Positions 11,547 to 25,900 of a stretch of DNA of 64,000 bases are shown in pieces. The DNA comes from Pegea sp. RAD2-039 (lineage: Eukaryota; Chordata; Thaliacea; Salpida; Salpidae): positions 124,001 to 188,000 of the forward strand of contig JAQGEQ010000204.1 in the NCBI GenBank assembly GCA_034620365.1, written 5' to 3'. The position numbers and the translations under genes are program-made. Under the pieces are notes generated by a model. The model searched no databases. It was not told where the DNA came from and was given only the letters and a program-made list of their open reading frames with translations. Position 1 is the stretch's first letter; each line of letters starts with the position of its first letter.

Positions 11547-13916
11547 CTAATCAATTTGTTTTGAGATTCACTGAAATGGGTTTTGAAAGTATCATGAGAC
11601 GATAATCAAAGTATTGTGATAAACAAATAGTGAAATAACTACTTCGAATATTTATTTATTTAAAATAGATTATTTTTCATATATAAGAAGTATTTTTTAT
11701 CAATTTTGAAAGACTTTAACAACAGATTTTTGTTGAAATATTTTTTTAAAGTGGCATTTATCTGCAATAAAAGTTCATCGCAAATTGAAAGTTTTTTGAT
11801 GCCAAACTCAAAACACTTGAATCGCTATTGTGAGAATAAAAAAGCTACTTTGTAGCATTGCGACTCGTTAAAAAAAGGTCAATAACTTTATTTACTAAAT
11901 ATCACCACAAACATATTCAACTAATCATTTTTTTTAAATACTTCATCATAATTAAAGAATCAAATCACTTTGATTTGTCAAACATTTTATGTTTCAATTA
12001 AACCTTTCAGCTTTTTGATAAAACTTACAGCAATAGATTTAAAGTTTTATAGCTTTTTTACATACAACTTTAACAAACAAAGGTGCTTTAAAATAGGTGA
12101 GGTATTTTAGTTTTACTTGCCACTAGCTGGCCTTTACATGAGTTAGAAAGTCAAACAAATTGAGAAAAATAGTTATTTAAAAAGGCGTGTTAGTTAGCTT
12201 AGCCAAATACACTTGTATAAGAAGCAAGTACAATGTAATTAATTTCATTCTTCTGAATATGGTCAAAAAACTTGCTGAAAATGTTTGTTATCTACCAACT
12301 TCAACATTCTTTGCTCTATAGTGGCAACTACTAAAACGATTTTGGACATTTTAAAAGTAAGAGTTTAGATTTCATTTCAAAATTCAGGATTTTTTTTGGT
12401 TCATTATAGAGTAAGAAAGAAGTAAAATATATCCTCCTCTATTTCTTCAAGGCTTTAATTTATGTTTGCTGTAAAATATTTGTTTTTTGCCTAAGAATCA
12501 AAATAATTTAATTTTTCAGGTACTGTATCGCTAAATATCACTTGCTACTATATTGTACAATAAAAAAACAATTTGCTAATAAAGACTAAAGCTGTTACAG
12601 GATCAGTTCTTCCCAATCACTATTCTAGAGATCAAAAGAAAGATCTTTAATGATTTAAAAATTATAGAACTGCTTTTCAACTGATGGGTCGCGGCCCACT
12701 AAATCAAACTGGCAGCGTTCAGTTATATTCATCTCATAGAACCGACTAAATATATTGAGATTTTGTTAAACTGTACAATATTTTCTTAGTTTTCAAGGTT
12801 TTGAAAAGTCAGTGATTTATAGAATTGGGTCCTTAAAAAAAGAACGGCTCACTTTTTATATAGATTATTTAGAAGTCAGGTTAGTTAAGTTCATGAAGTT
12901 TTTTTTCAGCAAAACATTTGAAATGTTACTTATTTATATTTATATCTTTGTTTACTGATAGTGAGTAATTTTCACCAAAATAATTCTGAGTCAAAATTTT
13001 TTGTTATAAAGTAACGTTATAAATCAACATGATGTGATAAAACCATTTGAAGAATTTATAATATTTTTAGTAATTTTATTAAAGGTACAAAAGATGTTTG
13101 ATAAAATATTTTTAAGCTGAGGATGTTTAAACATTTAAAACAAACTTCGTAAAAGTTTTGCTTTGAATTTTTTTTTACCTTAGCAATCACTGTGAATCGC
13201 CAATAAAAGTTTATTTTTAAAGTTTAGTAATATGTTTTATAATCTTTTCAATTAAAGCCTAATTTTTTGGTGAAAACTGTTAAATTTTTCCTTGTTTCAC
13301 TTCTAAATTAGACTGTTACCTTTGAATTCATTATTTCACTTTAACAAAAGTGTTAAAACCAACTTTATTTTTCAAATGAATTGTCTTTTTCTTCTTCCAC
13401 AGCTTATCTATTTTATCAAACTTCAGAATGAAATTTGTTTATCTGCCACCACGATTTCCATGTAAAAAAGTAATCAAATGAAATTATCAAAGTTTTAATT
13501 CTATAATCTAGCCTATTCAAGCAGTTTACCAGGCTGAGAATTGTTAGGCTTTCGATAACTCACTAAACCAACAACTCGCTGTGCTACACTGTTTTGAGGC
13601 ATATGATTATTATGACGTTTTGTACTTGCTTTGTATTAACCTTCTTTCACTTTTGCGATACTGGCATCTACCTGAATTGATTATTAGAAGCAGCTTAAGA
13701 TAAGAAAGTCACTTTAGTGTAAGCTTAATTAGGTTAATGGTTTAGTTGACTTTTACATTACTAAAGTTTGAAACTTTATAAAAATATTTCTTTTTTGTGT
13801 AAATTTTTTTAAGGAGCAAAATTTTGATGCATAGCATATTAGTCAATTTGAGTGAAAATTCTTTAAGGAAGTTTGAATATTTAAGAACAATTACTTAGAA
13901 ATATTACTAAGCAAAC
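11547..13916. other. AT-rich intergenic, 2.4 kb
   Basis: It holds the DPH7 3' UTR with a polyadenylation signal at 11766 and the 5' region of ANKAR. No coding signal was recognised in it. Confidence 0.5.
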
Positions 13917-16900
13917 ATGCCAACAGCTATGACAGTATTTAGTAGATCATCTTCTCGAACTGAAATAAGAAAGAAAAATCCTTCTGAGTAAGTTTAAGAT
14001 TTAAAAAAATAATTTATCTTAATGTAACACTTAGAATGCTTTTAAATTGTGCAAAGATTAAACTAAGGGGGAAATAGACATTCTGTCTGTTAAAACTACT
14101 CTTGTATTCATAACGACTATTTTGCAGCCTTCATAAATCCTCGCCAGCCAAGCTAATCAAATCTAGTTACCTTAGATCAAGATCAGCTGTTAATCCGTCT
14201 AAGACTCAGGTTCATTTTAAACTATTTGGTTTCCAAGTTAGATAAAAAATGACTTAAAGTCAACTTAAAACCAACAAAGCTTTACATAAACAAACTTTCC
14301 CATCGATACTTCAAAGCCTTTCTCCTTACTTTTAGATGCAACTCACGCAGGATACTGTGGATTGTACTTATTTCGATGCTTTTAAAAAGGAAGAACTTAG
14401 AGAGCTTCTAGCTCAGTGTACAGCCAGCTGGTTACTTTCTCCAGACTTTCGGTAAGTAGATTTGTGCTTCAATCAACATATAATTAAAAACTTCTGTTTG
14501 TCATCAGAGGAGACTCAACTTTACCACTAGGCCTCATTTCCAACTTGCAACTAAGTCAGCATCCATCTATGACACTTCTTTTTGCAAAGGAGCAAGGAGT
14601 ACCAGAGCTTGAGTACCGAGAAATTCATCAAGTAATTACTTAAATAGTTTAAAGTTTTAATCGGATTTGCTTTTAAGGAAGTTTTAATCTTGTTTTTGAG
14701 ATCTAAATTGTATTTAATGATGCCTGAGATAAACCAGATGATAAAGAAGTCTGGAAATAATAGTTGCAATGTTATGTTCAAAAGTTGAACAGTATAAACT
14801 AGTATTGTTGATATCAATGTTTTGATTTTTAACCTCTCTTATTAAGCAAACTTTTATGATACAAATACTTCTGATCAATCTGTTAATTGATTTGTTGATG
14901 AATAAACATCTAGTTGAATTCATCAAAAGTTTTCTGAGGAAAACAACAATCGACCTCCCACCTCTTGAAAACAATACAAACAAAACAATTGAAATTCTTT
15001 CCTCAAAATGAGTGTTATAAAAGTATAAATCCACTCATAAAACATAGGTGTAAATCTTTAGGCTTTTGTCACTTGTACTAGTTTAAGTTTATTGGTTTAC
15101 TTTTTAATAAAAGATGTTTTTGAAGATTCAAAAACCTTCTATAGAAGATTTTGTAGTATTTTTGGCCTAAATAAACCGAGAAAAAACATTCTGACGCCCT
15201 CTAGCTGAAGTTATTAAAATCAGATTGATAATTGTCTTTTTACATTTAGGTTGTTCGTGAACTAACGACTGGAGTGTTTGCTGTTAATCAACTTCCATTC
15301 ATCACTCTTGAACCTAACTACGATCTATCGACAACTTGTCAGTTACCAATGGCCTACAAAGATACTAGAATCGGTAATATATATTTTAATTGTTGGCGAA
15401 AGATTACTAGCTCTTGAATTTTGGTATGAAACTTCTAGGCCAGCTGCTAACAGACGTCGATTATGCGATGAAATCTATTTGGCACGGAGTAAGCATCTCA
15501 AAAGGAAAGAGAGAAAAGCTCAGTGAAAGATGGAGAACTCTTCTAGATGTAAATACATCTTCTGGGGAGTATGAAAAGGACTCAAAAGACCCCTTAGAAG
15601 AATTTGAGATTGCAGGTTTAAACATTTTAGTTTAGTTTTGCTATTAAAGAAATTGATTAGAGTTGCTTTGATGTTATTACAACATTGAAGCAAATCACAA
15701 ACTTTTTTGCAATGTTATTTTTATGTAAAACGTTTATATATGAAAATAACTCTACTTTAAAAAGTTTTGAAACAAATAAATACTTTCAACCCAAACAACG
15801 CAATCAACTTCTAAACTTTTATTATGTTTTAGTATAAACAAAAACACATTTTGCTTGAAATTGGTTATTTATCTATAATCTTTTACCCCCTCTTCGTTTT
15901 CTTCTACTTCGCGGTCTCCCATCACAAGCAACAACCTTGACATCATCAGCATGGAAAACTTCTGCACAATGAACAAATTGAACATCCTTAAACAGAAAAG
16001 TCCATACATCATCAAAACATCTATATGTATGCAGGCGACCAGCTTTAAAATTGATTGTCGGGTAGCTTGAATCTGACAGAGTCTCACTTATGACGAAATC
16101 AAAAGTTTCTAAGATTCGCATTTTGATTTTCGGGTTAATCACTTTCATTTCATTAAGAATATCTAATGTTTCTTGTAGAGCAAAACCAAGAGTAGTACTT
16201 CTATAAATGACGTTACTCATAATTGAAAAAACTTACAGATCAAATGTTACTAAACCCTGAAAACTAGAATTAAATTTTTTAAAAGCTGATAACCACCAAG
16301 TTAAGTTTAACAAAATAATGAAATAGTTAGTTGATATTCATAAAACTTTCAATTCTTTATACATTAATAATTTATCAAGAAATTTATTTTACAGTTAAAC
16401 ATTTTCTCAAGAACATATAACTAATATATTTTCATTTTATTTTATCTAAATAAGCTTTTAATTGAAAATAAATAGCTTTTAAAATACAGTATAGCTATTT
16501 CTTTAAAGCTTTCTCTAACAATAAGAGTTTGAACTTTAAAAAAGTATTGGTTTTTACTTTGAGCTGATTATAAAGGATTTTCTTTACATAATAAGGTACT
16601 ACTAAAGATATTACAAAATAGTGTTACATTTATTACAGTTGATTCTTATGACAAAGATTTTGAAATTAGATTTTATTCACAACTACGATTTATTTAACTA
16701 AACTTGACTAAAATAAATTACATTAAAAACCTAAAAAAAAATTAAATTATATTTCGGAAAAACTTGATATTTATTTATAGAGTTGATTAAAGCGCTAAAA
16801 TACTGGAACTTATTAGATAAAAACTGGTGGAAGGTTTGTGCTAAAAAACAATAGGTTATCACAATTAAACTATAAGGCTCTCAGTGCTGAAAGTCAAACT

Positions 16901-19900
16901 ACTTAATTAATTAGTTCAAATTTAAATCTTTAGAATTCAAGATATGAAAGGAAGAACAATTTACGCGAAACATTAAAGTAACGTTTTACTACTAAGGGAT
17001 CAAATTTACAAGAAAAATCCGGACTTTAAACTAAAACTTATATAACTTATGATCAACTGATATATATTGATTCGAAAATTTTGTTCTTGCCAGATAGTAG
17101 CTTCCCGACCATTTGATCTTTACTAAACTGTTTTCACTCATTATCGATTTTTATACTTTTCTGTAAACTCTGTTTTTATCTAGTCTGTTTTCATCAAAAA
17201 CAGGATAAAATTGATTTATTTTTCAGACGAAAATGTTTTATCTTTCTATAAGCAAGTTGCTTATGAAGCATTTTTGCCTTCTCTAAAAAGCCTTGAATCT
17301 ACATAAAAATTGTTTTTCATTTGAAAACTTCACATCAGTCATAAATATTTCAAAATAAAAATCGTAAAAAATATCACAAAACTTTCAGTGAATTGATAAT
17401 AAATTTGAATTGATAAATCTCAAAGTTCATCTGTTCAGGTCAAAAGTTTATCACCTCGGACCCCAAAATGGCCCACATCTACGACAAACTCAACTCTCTC
17501 AGTCCAAGTGAGCTAATATCAACACAGGAGAGTCAATTCTTCAACACATATTCAGGTATCTTTACTTTTCACGTTGCAGTTCATCTTCTTCATATTACTT
17601 TCTTCAGATCATATCAAGATTATGATGAGTTTTCACGTATCTAGAGTCTGTTGTTCTCCGACTAAAAACATCATCGTTTGTGAAGGCGGTTATGACGTCA
17701 CTTCATCATTGATGCTTGTTGATGAAGATTTTATTTCGTCGACTTCATTGCAACGTATCAACCGGCAATTACGTCATCAAGTCAGTTGGTTTGATGACCA
17801 GTTTCATCACCTTACTAAGTTTATATGCAGGTTGAGATGATCAAAAATGCTCTTCCTCTTGATTTAGAGATCAGGAAGAAGATTGCAATGTTGAAAATTA
17901 TCAATGCAATCTCACTAATCTTTGTAGCGTTGCGGAAACGATCAAAGATACCGGATGTTAAAGACTTGCTGACAGAGCTATCGAGTGAGTCTTGATTTTC
18001 AATCTAGCAATTTCTGATGATTTAATTAGATGAGATGTGTCGTACGGAGTCAGAACTTCCTCCGTTTGCATTGGGGTCTGAAGACCAACATCCAAACCGC
18101 ATTTTTACAACTGATGGGAATGGAAATCCAAGAGCACTTACTCACGCCCATGGAGGCATCAGTTTTAATTATGATACTCCTGATATTGAGGTGAGGGTAC
18201 TACTCCTTAAAGATTAAAGGATCAATTTGATGCTTGGCAGCAAATTTTTGATGATGAATGGTGTGAATCGATTTGTACATCTTCATCTGAATACATAGAT
18301 ACAGTCAAAAAGCAAAGACCGAAACAGGAGTATTTAATTCCTACAACATTTCTTAGTGAGATGAAGACATTTTTGTTCTTCCACAAAAGTGATTTGATTT
18401 GATCAATTTCAGACGGCAAAGAGTATTATATCGTCCGAGTTCCCCTCACAGCTTACTACACCCCTCTACCTGCTTGGTTGTATGCCAAGCAACAGAAAAT
18501 TAGTTCATTAAGACCTCGAAAACTTCCAATGAACGATTTAGAAATTTCTGAATTGTTCAAAAAAGTCTTTGGTTTTCGAAAAGCTCTTTCAAACAAGGTA
18601 TTTTTCACTTATTTATCTTTGGTTTGATGTTAATTATTTTTGGCAGAATGTAGAAACTGGTATGAGAATGTGTGCGTGTCGTGGGCTAACAGCTCCTTTC
18701 TTAGCATTACTAAGAAAAACACCAAGCTCTTCCTTACTCTCCCACGATATGCAGGTTAGATCTTTACTAATCTAATTTTGGATAATAACAATTTAATATT
18801 TCTATCTTTAAAATTTAAGATAATTTTAATTACTAAAACTTATTTTATTACATATATAAACGTTAAAGAGGGTACCTCTCGCTAACACACATTCTCACAA
18901 ATAATACTTATTATATATAATAAGTTAGAAATATAGAAAGAAAAAGATGTAACATTTCAGTAATCCTCAAAACATATAACAGTGAACAATTACATAGAAT
19001 TTTAATAATATAAAACGAGTCACAGTATAGAAATAACAGTGTTGGCAATATCTAAGTATTTATTTTCAGTTAAGTATCAATCAAATCGTTCTGGCACTTA
19101 AATTTGAAGACTGAAAACGCTAAATTTACGTAATAATTTTGATTGATTCACCGATATATCTTAATAATATTTTATCAATATTAGTTTTTGTACATAAAAA
19201 TTATAACTTTAGATAAAGAGTTTTCACTTGTAGGGATTAACTGTGCTTCATGATGTATGCACTTACAACCGTCCAATGATTCTAAGTATACTCCTTAGTC
19301 AAAACCCGAAGTTGAATATTCGACGTTCAGATGTCAACGACAAGCAAACAAGTCAGTTAATCTCTCATATTCATCTTCTTATATAAACCACAATATTGTA
19401 CTACACAGCTTGAAAGTTCATTCAAGTGTCTACAAAAAGCTTTCGAAAGCTTGCTTGTTTCTCTAATACTTACTTTCAAAAAAATATTTGATCTTAGTTT
19501 ATGTTTGATGTAGTGTTAGTAAGAATAAGATGTTATAAGAGCTTACATCTCAGAATAAACCACTACTTCAGCAAACTAACAGGCTGTTTGTACTTGTTCT
19601 GAGATAAACTTTTTTGATTTTAAGTAGCTCAATGTCACAAGACCTTCTTTTTGATTTGATATTCCCACGACAAGGTGGAACACCTTTGCAATATGCAGCA
19701 AGAACAGGATCTTTAGAGTGTCTTTCTGCATTAATTGCAAGCAAAGTAAAATTAGTTACAAGCGATGGAATTGGAAGAACAGCTATCCATCACGCTGCAG
19801 CTGCTGATCAACTCCCAGTAGTCAGAATCTTGCTGAAAAGACAACCTGACCTTCTTGAAATTCCAGCACTATCAAGGTATTTTATTTGAATTGTTAACAG

Positions 19901-22900
19901 AAAAGTGTGTAAAAATAAATTTGATGAAATTGATAAGAGCATAGTTAATAGAAAATAAAGGTACAAAAATCTAATTTAAAAGTCATTAGTATTCTGCTTT
20001 GCCAAAAAATTAATGTTTTATAAACAGAATTAACACTGATGGTCGTTTTTTATTTGAATTAATTGTGTCAAAAGTGTTATAAATAAAATACAAAGTTAAA
20101 TAATATTCATAAATTCTTATGAAAAGCTACTTTTTTGATTTGAACAATTTTGCGTACCCAGCTTTTAGTTTCTGAAATATTATTGAAACAAAAACATTCA
20201 AACATGAATAAGGAAAATTCTGATCATTAAATATTACTCACTCATCAAAGAGCTTTTTATTTCCAGTGACCATGCAACCCCTTTACTATCAGCTTCCTCC
20301 AGTGGGGCACTTACTACTTTGAAGTTCCTGATAGAGCAAGGTGCCGACTTAAAGAAGTTTGACGTGAACGGAGATACTGTAGTTCATTTGTCAGCTCTAA
20401 ATTTTCATGATGAAGTTTTAATGTATCTTGTAAAGTTAAGTGAAGAAAACGAGGCTGTTAACGCTACAAGTCTTCAAGTTTGGAAATCTTTAGTTGGTGA
20501 GCTGAGTTAATCAGATTAGTGGTGATGACATTCAGGATGAACTTCTTGTGACAGAAATGCTTCAGTCAAAATGCGAAAATAGACAAGATGCCTCTTTAAG
20601 ATGTTTAGAAATGATTCTTCACAAATCACCTGAATACTGGAAAGATGTTTATGAAGCGGGAATTATTGAACCCTTGATTAATTTACTAAGGAGTCGAAGA
20701 CGACGACCGAAATCTGCTGTATCAACTGCATTTTGTATCAGTAAGTGGAGTTTAAAAGAAAATTAATTTTCTTAAATTGTGAGTTTGATTTGATCAGCTG
20801 AAGAGGAGTTTCCTTCACCAATCAGATCTATTGCTTGTTCAGTTCTTTGTCTGATGTCTCAACATGAAGATGTAAGAAGATCAATCGCAGAAGGAGGAGG
20901 AATTCCAAGTAACTTGTATCAATCACTACTCTTTGTTGCCAAATGTCACTGTTTAAAAGTTCTCGTACAAATGCTGGAGCAACCAAGCTCTTCAATTCAG
21001 ACGGACATCCCAAATGCTCCGTCTGAAGATTTAGATAATTTTGATGAGCAATGTGAACTTCACTCCCGTTCTTCTGTTGTTCTTTCCGATCTTGCAGCTG
21101 AAAATGCTTCTAGTATTGCAGACCACGGGGGAATTAAACCTTTGGTAGATCTGCTACAAAGCAATGTAGGTAATTTAGTAAGTTGTTGATTAACTTGAAA
21201 TAAAATCTCGAAGGTTGTGGATCTTCTTATCAATGTTGTAACCACTTTGAGAGCCTTATGTCAAGGTGATACGGATGGTAATGGCCTAATACAAAGTTTA
21301 ATTGTTCAGCATAATGCTGCTAGCTCATTAGTTGAGTTTTTAAAAGTCAAAGATGATGATTTACAATCAGCAACATCAGAAACAATTTCTGAGATTTGTA
21401 AGAACCATCATGACAACCAGGTAAAATATAATCCATATTAGTTCATAATAAAGCTGATCAAAATTACAACAGTTTGTATCTTTTTAGGATGAGTTTGTTA
21501 GGATTGGAGTATTAACACCTCTTGTTGAAATACTAAGAGGACATAGTATTGCATCACAAACCAAAGCGGCTCTTGCGATTGGCTGTATAACGGATAAAAA
21601 TCTAGAAGCTCAAGAAGAAGCTGAAAGACAACATGCTCCAGAAGCCCTTTGTAGACTTTTTCAAGCAAGTTTGCAGCTTTATCATTCTGATTTGTTGTTA
21701 GCTCATCTTTTAACTTTACATATTTTGTGTTTAACAATCTGTTTCATATATGACTTTATTTATCTTTTAATTTAATTTATTTATATGATTTTATTTTGCT
21801 TATTTTTTCCTACTAAAGTTTTATGCAAATCCTTTTATCGATATTTTAATATTTTTATCAAATATTTTATATTGATTTATCAAATTATTTCATAGATCTT
21901 AAATACTATATAGTTTTCATCAAACTTGAAAACAAATTCTTCACATGACAAAGGATTTTGTGTCTTAACATTGTTTACTTCATGGCGTAAACTGTTTGAT
22001 GAAAAGTTTTATGTGAAATTCCTAAATTGGTATAAAGTCCTTTCGTAGATATAGTTTGGTATTTAAAAATAGAGAGTATTGCAGACTAAAGAATAAGATT
22101 AGGCGTGAGGCAAAGCATATGTTTGATGGAAAATGTTTAGAACTTTATAAACCTTAACCACCACCATCTTTGATAATTATTTTAACTTTACAGATTTGGT
22201 CAGATGCTGTTCAAGAAAAGGGAGCAACAGCCTTATGGTGCTTAGCTGGTCAGCACCCACTTCAACAAAGACGAATTGCTGAGTTGATTGGTTGCAAGCA
22301 AATTATCGAAATGTTGATCAGCAAATCTAATACCCTGCAAAATATAGGTGGGTAAAAATGAAATGTATTCAACAATTGTTTTGTAAAAGCTCGAGTCTTA
22401 TACACAAATGATTTGTTATTTTTATAACCTGATCTTCTTTGCAAAGGAAGCAAGGATCAAAAAACTGTCTTAACTATATTTGCTTCAAGAATAATTGCAT
22501 CAAAATATGGCAGCCATAAAGAGTGCTTTTAAACATAACTGATCAGTGACACGACAACTTAAATACTAATAAGCTGCAATCAACTCATAACACGACTATA
22601 TAAAAGTTCAGATATCATCACAACTTTATTATACAAGCGTCTTTTACTTAAACTTTGATTTGTTCACTCAAAAAATTCTTTTTAGGCTGTCAAGCAGTTG
22701 TTGCTTGGAGTCGTAACAGTCGAAGGAGTCAGGAACTTCTGGTTGATAACAAAATAGTTCCACCTCTTATTCGCCTCTTAAGATTAGAAAGAACAGCAAA
22801 ATATGTTCTTCTTGCTGTCGTTTCGGCTGTTAACTCCTTGTGTATTGGTTTGTAAACAACAAACTTTTTATAAATGTTGTATTTATCAATAGTAATAAGA

Positions 22901-25900
22901 AAAATTAAGTTTATTAATCATTTTTGAAAAGAGTAATTATTTAATTTATTGAGAGCTTAGAACTTTGTTTAAATATTTCTAGTATCTAGTTTTGAGCTGA
23001 AACAAAAGATGTGGTGATAAAATGTATTATATTTAGCTTTCAAATAGATTTTAGAAAATTAGAAAAATTAAAAAGTTTTTTCAACCTGATGATAAGATTC
23101 ATGATAGAAAACTTGGAGCTTTAAATTTAGCAAAAAAGGGTCAAAACATTAAAAAAAATAAATAAGGTGCACATCGTAGTTGTAGCCCCAAATGAAATAA
23201 TGCAAATTGAGTAACTTGTTGAAAAGAACCAAGGAAAACTTTTCATAAAGATCAACTTTGTACTTGGCCATCGAATTTGCAAATTCGTCTTATTTCAGTG
23301 GCAGCTAAATGAATGATATTATTTCGATCTTGAAAAAAAAACTTTAAAAGAAAGATATTACAATAAATATGTCTTAATGAAAAATCTATTAAATTTTAAT
23401 GTAAAAATATGTTTACTTGTATGAGTGTACAAATAGTCTGTATGCTTCACAACAACTTTTCTTCGTGTACTGATATAAATTTTTATCTATTTGATTATTT
23501 CTAATCGTTTATAGGTGTCGCTCACGTGAACTGTATTAAAGCACAAAAATCAGTGGCGGAAGAAGGCGCTATTGAGATACTACTTGAACGAATATGGCGA
23601 TTATCTCACGATAAGCCGATGCAGGTTGCAAGCTTGCAGCAAAAAGCAAATTATTGATCTTCATCAAGTTTTTTTATTTAAGTTTATGCCTAGAGCCCTT
23701 TAAAATGCCAAAGAGCTGCCTGTGATATTCAAAAAATCTTTTTAACTTTTTTTCCTAAAGCCACTAAAAGCTTAAACTGAAACTTCTAGTTACTATTTAA
23801 TTCTTTACTATTTAGGTACAAATGTTATGAGATAAACACTTTTTTATATAAATTTTTACTGAAAAACATTTTCAGGTCGATTTATTTCATTGCCTAGCCT
23901 GTGTGGTGACCGGGTGTAGTGAAAACGAAGGAAGACTAAACAAACACGATAAATTTGAATTTGATATCTTGTTAAATCTCACAAACTCACCACAACATGT
24001 AAGTTGTCATTGAATCTCGAAATATAATCTCACCCCAATGAAATTTTTATGTCAAACCAACTCTATTTTGAAATGTTTATTCCAAGATTTAAAATTTAGC
24101 TCGATTAAATTATGTTTTTTGTCACGTAGGGTCAATTTTTAAACTTAACTTTTAAAAAGTATTTATACTTTTGTACAATGGTTTATTACAGATTGTGAAA
24201 TTTGGTGCTCTAGCCTCCCTTGCTTTATTCGCTTTTAATAGAATATCTCAGCAACAAAAAATTGCAAGAGTCGGAGATATAGATATTAACAACTTCAATG
24301 TGTTATTGGAGTCAGAAAATAGTATCTTCTCTGTGGGAGCAGCTTTTCAGGTTTCTTTTGTTTATATCCATTTAATTAACATATACAATTATTTTAGTAA
24401 AACCACTTTCAAATACTTATTAATTATTTATTCTTGGCTTTCTAATCTTGCAAACTCAAAAAAAAAATTCAATGAACAAGTGTATTAGTAGCGTTGGAAG
24501 TTTAATAAAAAAATCGATATATCGTCTAGCTTATTTAGTGAAGACTAATCCTTTTTATTGAATGAGATTTTATTTATTTTTTAAGATTTCGATTTTTTGA
24601 TCATTTTATTATCTCTGTAAATTTCCATCTTCTCACTCAGCTATTATTTTAAAAGTATTTATTAAATGTGAAAAAAATAAATTAAGCTTTTCATAACATA
24701 TCCAAACAGAATATCTATGAGTAGGTCAATTTTTTTATAATTTTCTTTATACAGTTTGTGATTTCTAGAACCTAAAAGTTTTATTTAAAAGTTGCATTAA
24801 GCAAAGTTGATGAAGTATAATTTCATAATTTAAGAAAACTTTAATCTTGCTTTACAACTGTAAAAATTATTTTTTCTTCTAGAGCTACACTGAAATGCTT
24901 AAATTTTTCTCAAAAGTTTATGTCATTATCCACAGCTAGTAATATTGGCGAGAATGGTTTATGTTTCAAACGTTGTTGAAGTTACAGCAAGAGGAATTCT
25001 TATTCTTGTTAAAGCACTTGATTGCTCTACAAACGATCCTTGTAATCACGACATCATCTTATCTGCTGGTAACTGTCATTTTGTCTTATATGATAAGCTC
25101 ATTTAAATTTAATTTGAACTAATTTAGAATAATATACTAAGTTGGGTAATATAAGATTACTTGAAGCTTGTAATAGAGTCGCAGTTTTTCCACATCAATT
25201 AAAGCAGTCATTGCATGCTTAATAATCTCTTTTACTTAATGATTACATATTAGTTTATCTTCAAGATTGTTATTTGAAAGCTTTTACAAAATGATGTATA
25301 TATCAATGTATTGATTTTCTGTGATTGAAATAACCTTTAAATATTTCCCAAGTGAATGTTTACCTTTTCCCTATCTTTTAAAGATATAAAAGATATAAAA
25401 ATTAAAAAAATATATATAAAAAGATACTGAAACTTAAAGTTAAATTTTTAAATAACTAGCTGTATAACTTTCGTATCATTTTCATGATGTACACAATAGC
25501 AAACTCAATAACCAAAAAAAGTAAAGATTGTTATTACAGCTATAATCTTAAATTCATTATTCTTTCAGCTTCATACCTAGCTAGTTTGGCTCACACAAGA
25601 GCAGGAATTCCAGATGCATTTGTAACTTCAGGAGCAGTGCTGAAGTTACTGAAACATCTGCAGTCCCAACATGATGGAGTTAGACAGGCTGCTTCTCAAG
25701 CGCTTGGTAAATTTCACTGTTCATTTTACGATATTTACCTATCTCTTTAATTTTGTTAAATACATTGACGAATTTACTCAATCATATTATATAATTTAAA
25801 AAAGGATTTTACGATTAAGACATGTTTTATAGGTTATTTGTCTTTTAATCGGACAGCAAGTCGAGAACTTATGGCCGCTTGTAGAAGCACGCACAGATTG

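Noticed and set aside
14551..15034. Two minus-strand frames of 88 and 106 aa
   Set aside because: They lie in ANKAR exon 4 and intron 4, with no homology or splice context on that strand.
15278..15526. 82-aa frame reading through ANKAR exon 5 into exon 6
   Set aside because: It ignores the 65-nt intron 15374-15438. Splicing it gives the conserved DTRIG...DYAMKSIWHG junction.
18191..18219. A 29-nt intron in ANKAR
   Set aside because: Too short for normal splicing. Using the next acceptor (18240) gives a 50-nt intron in the same phase, like other short introns here.
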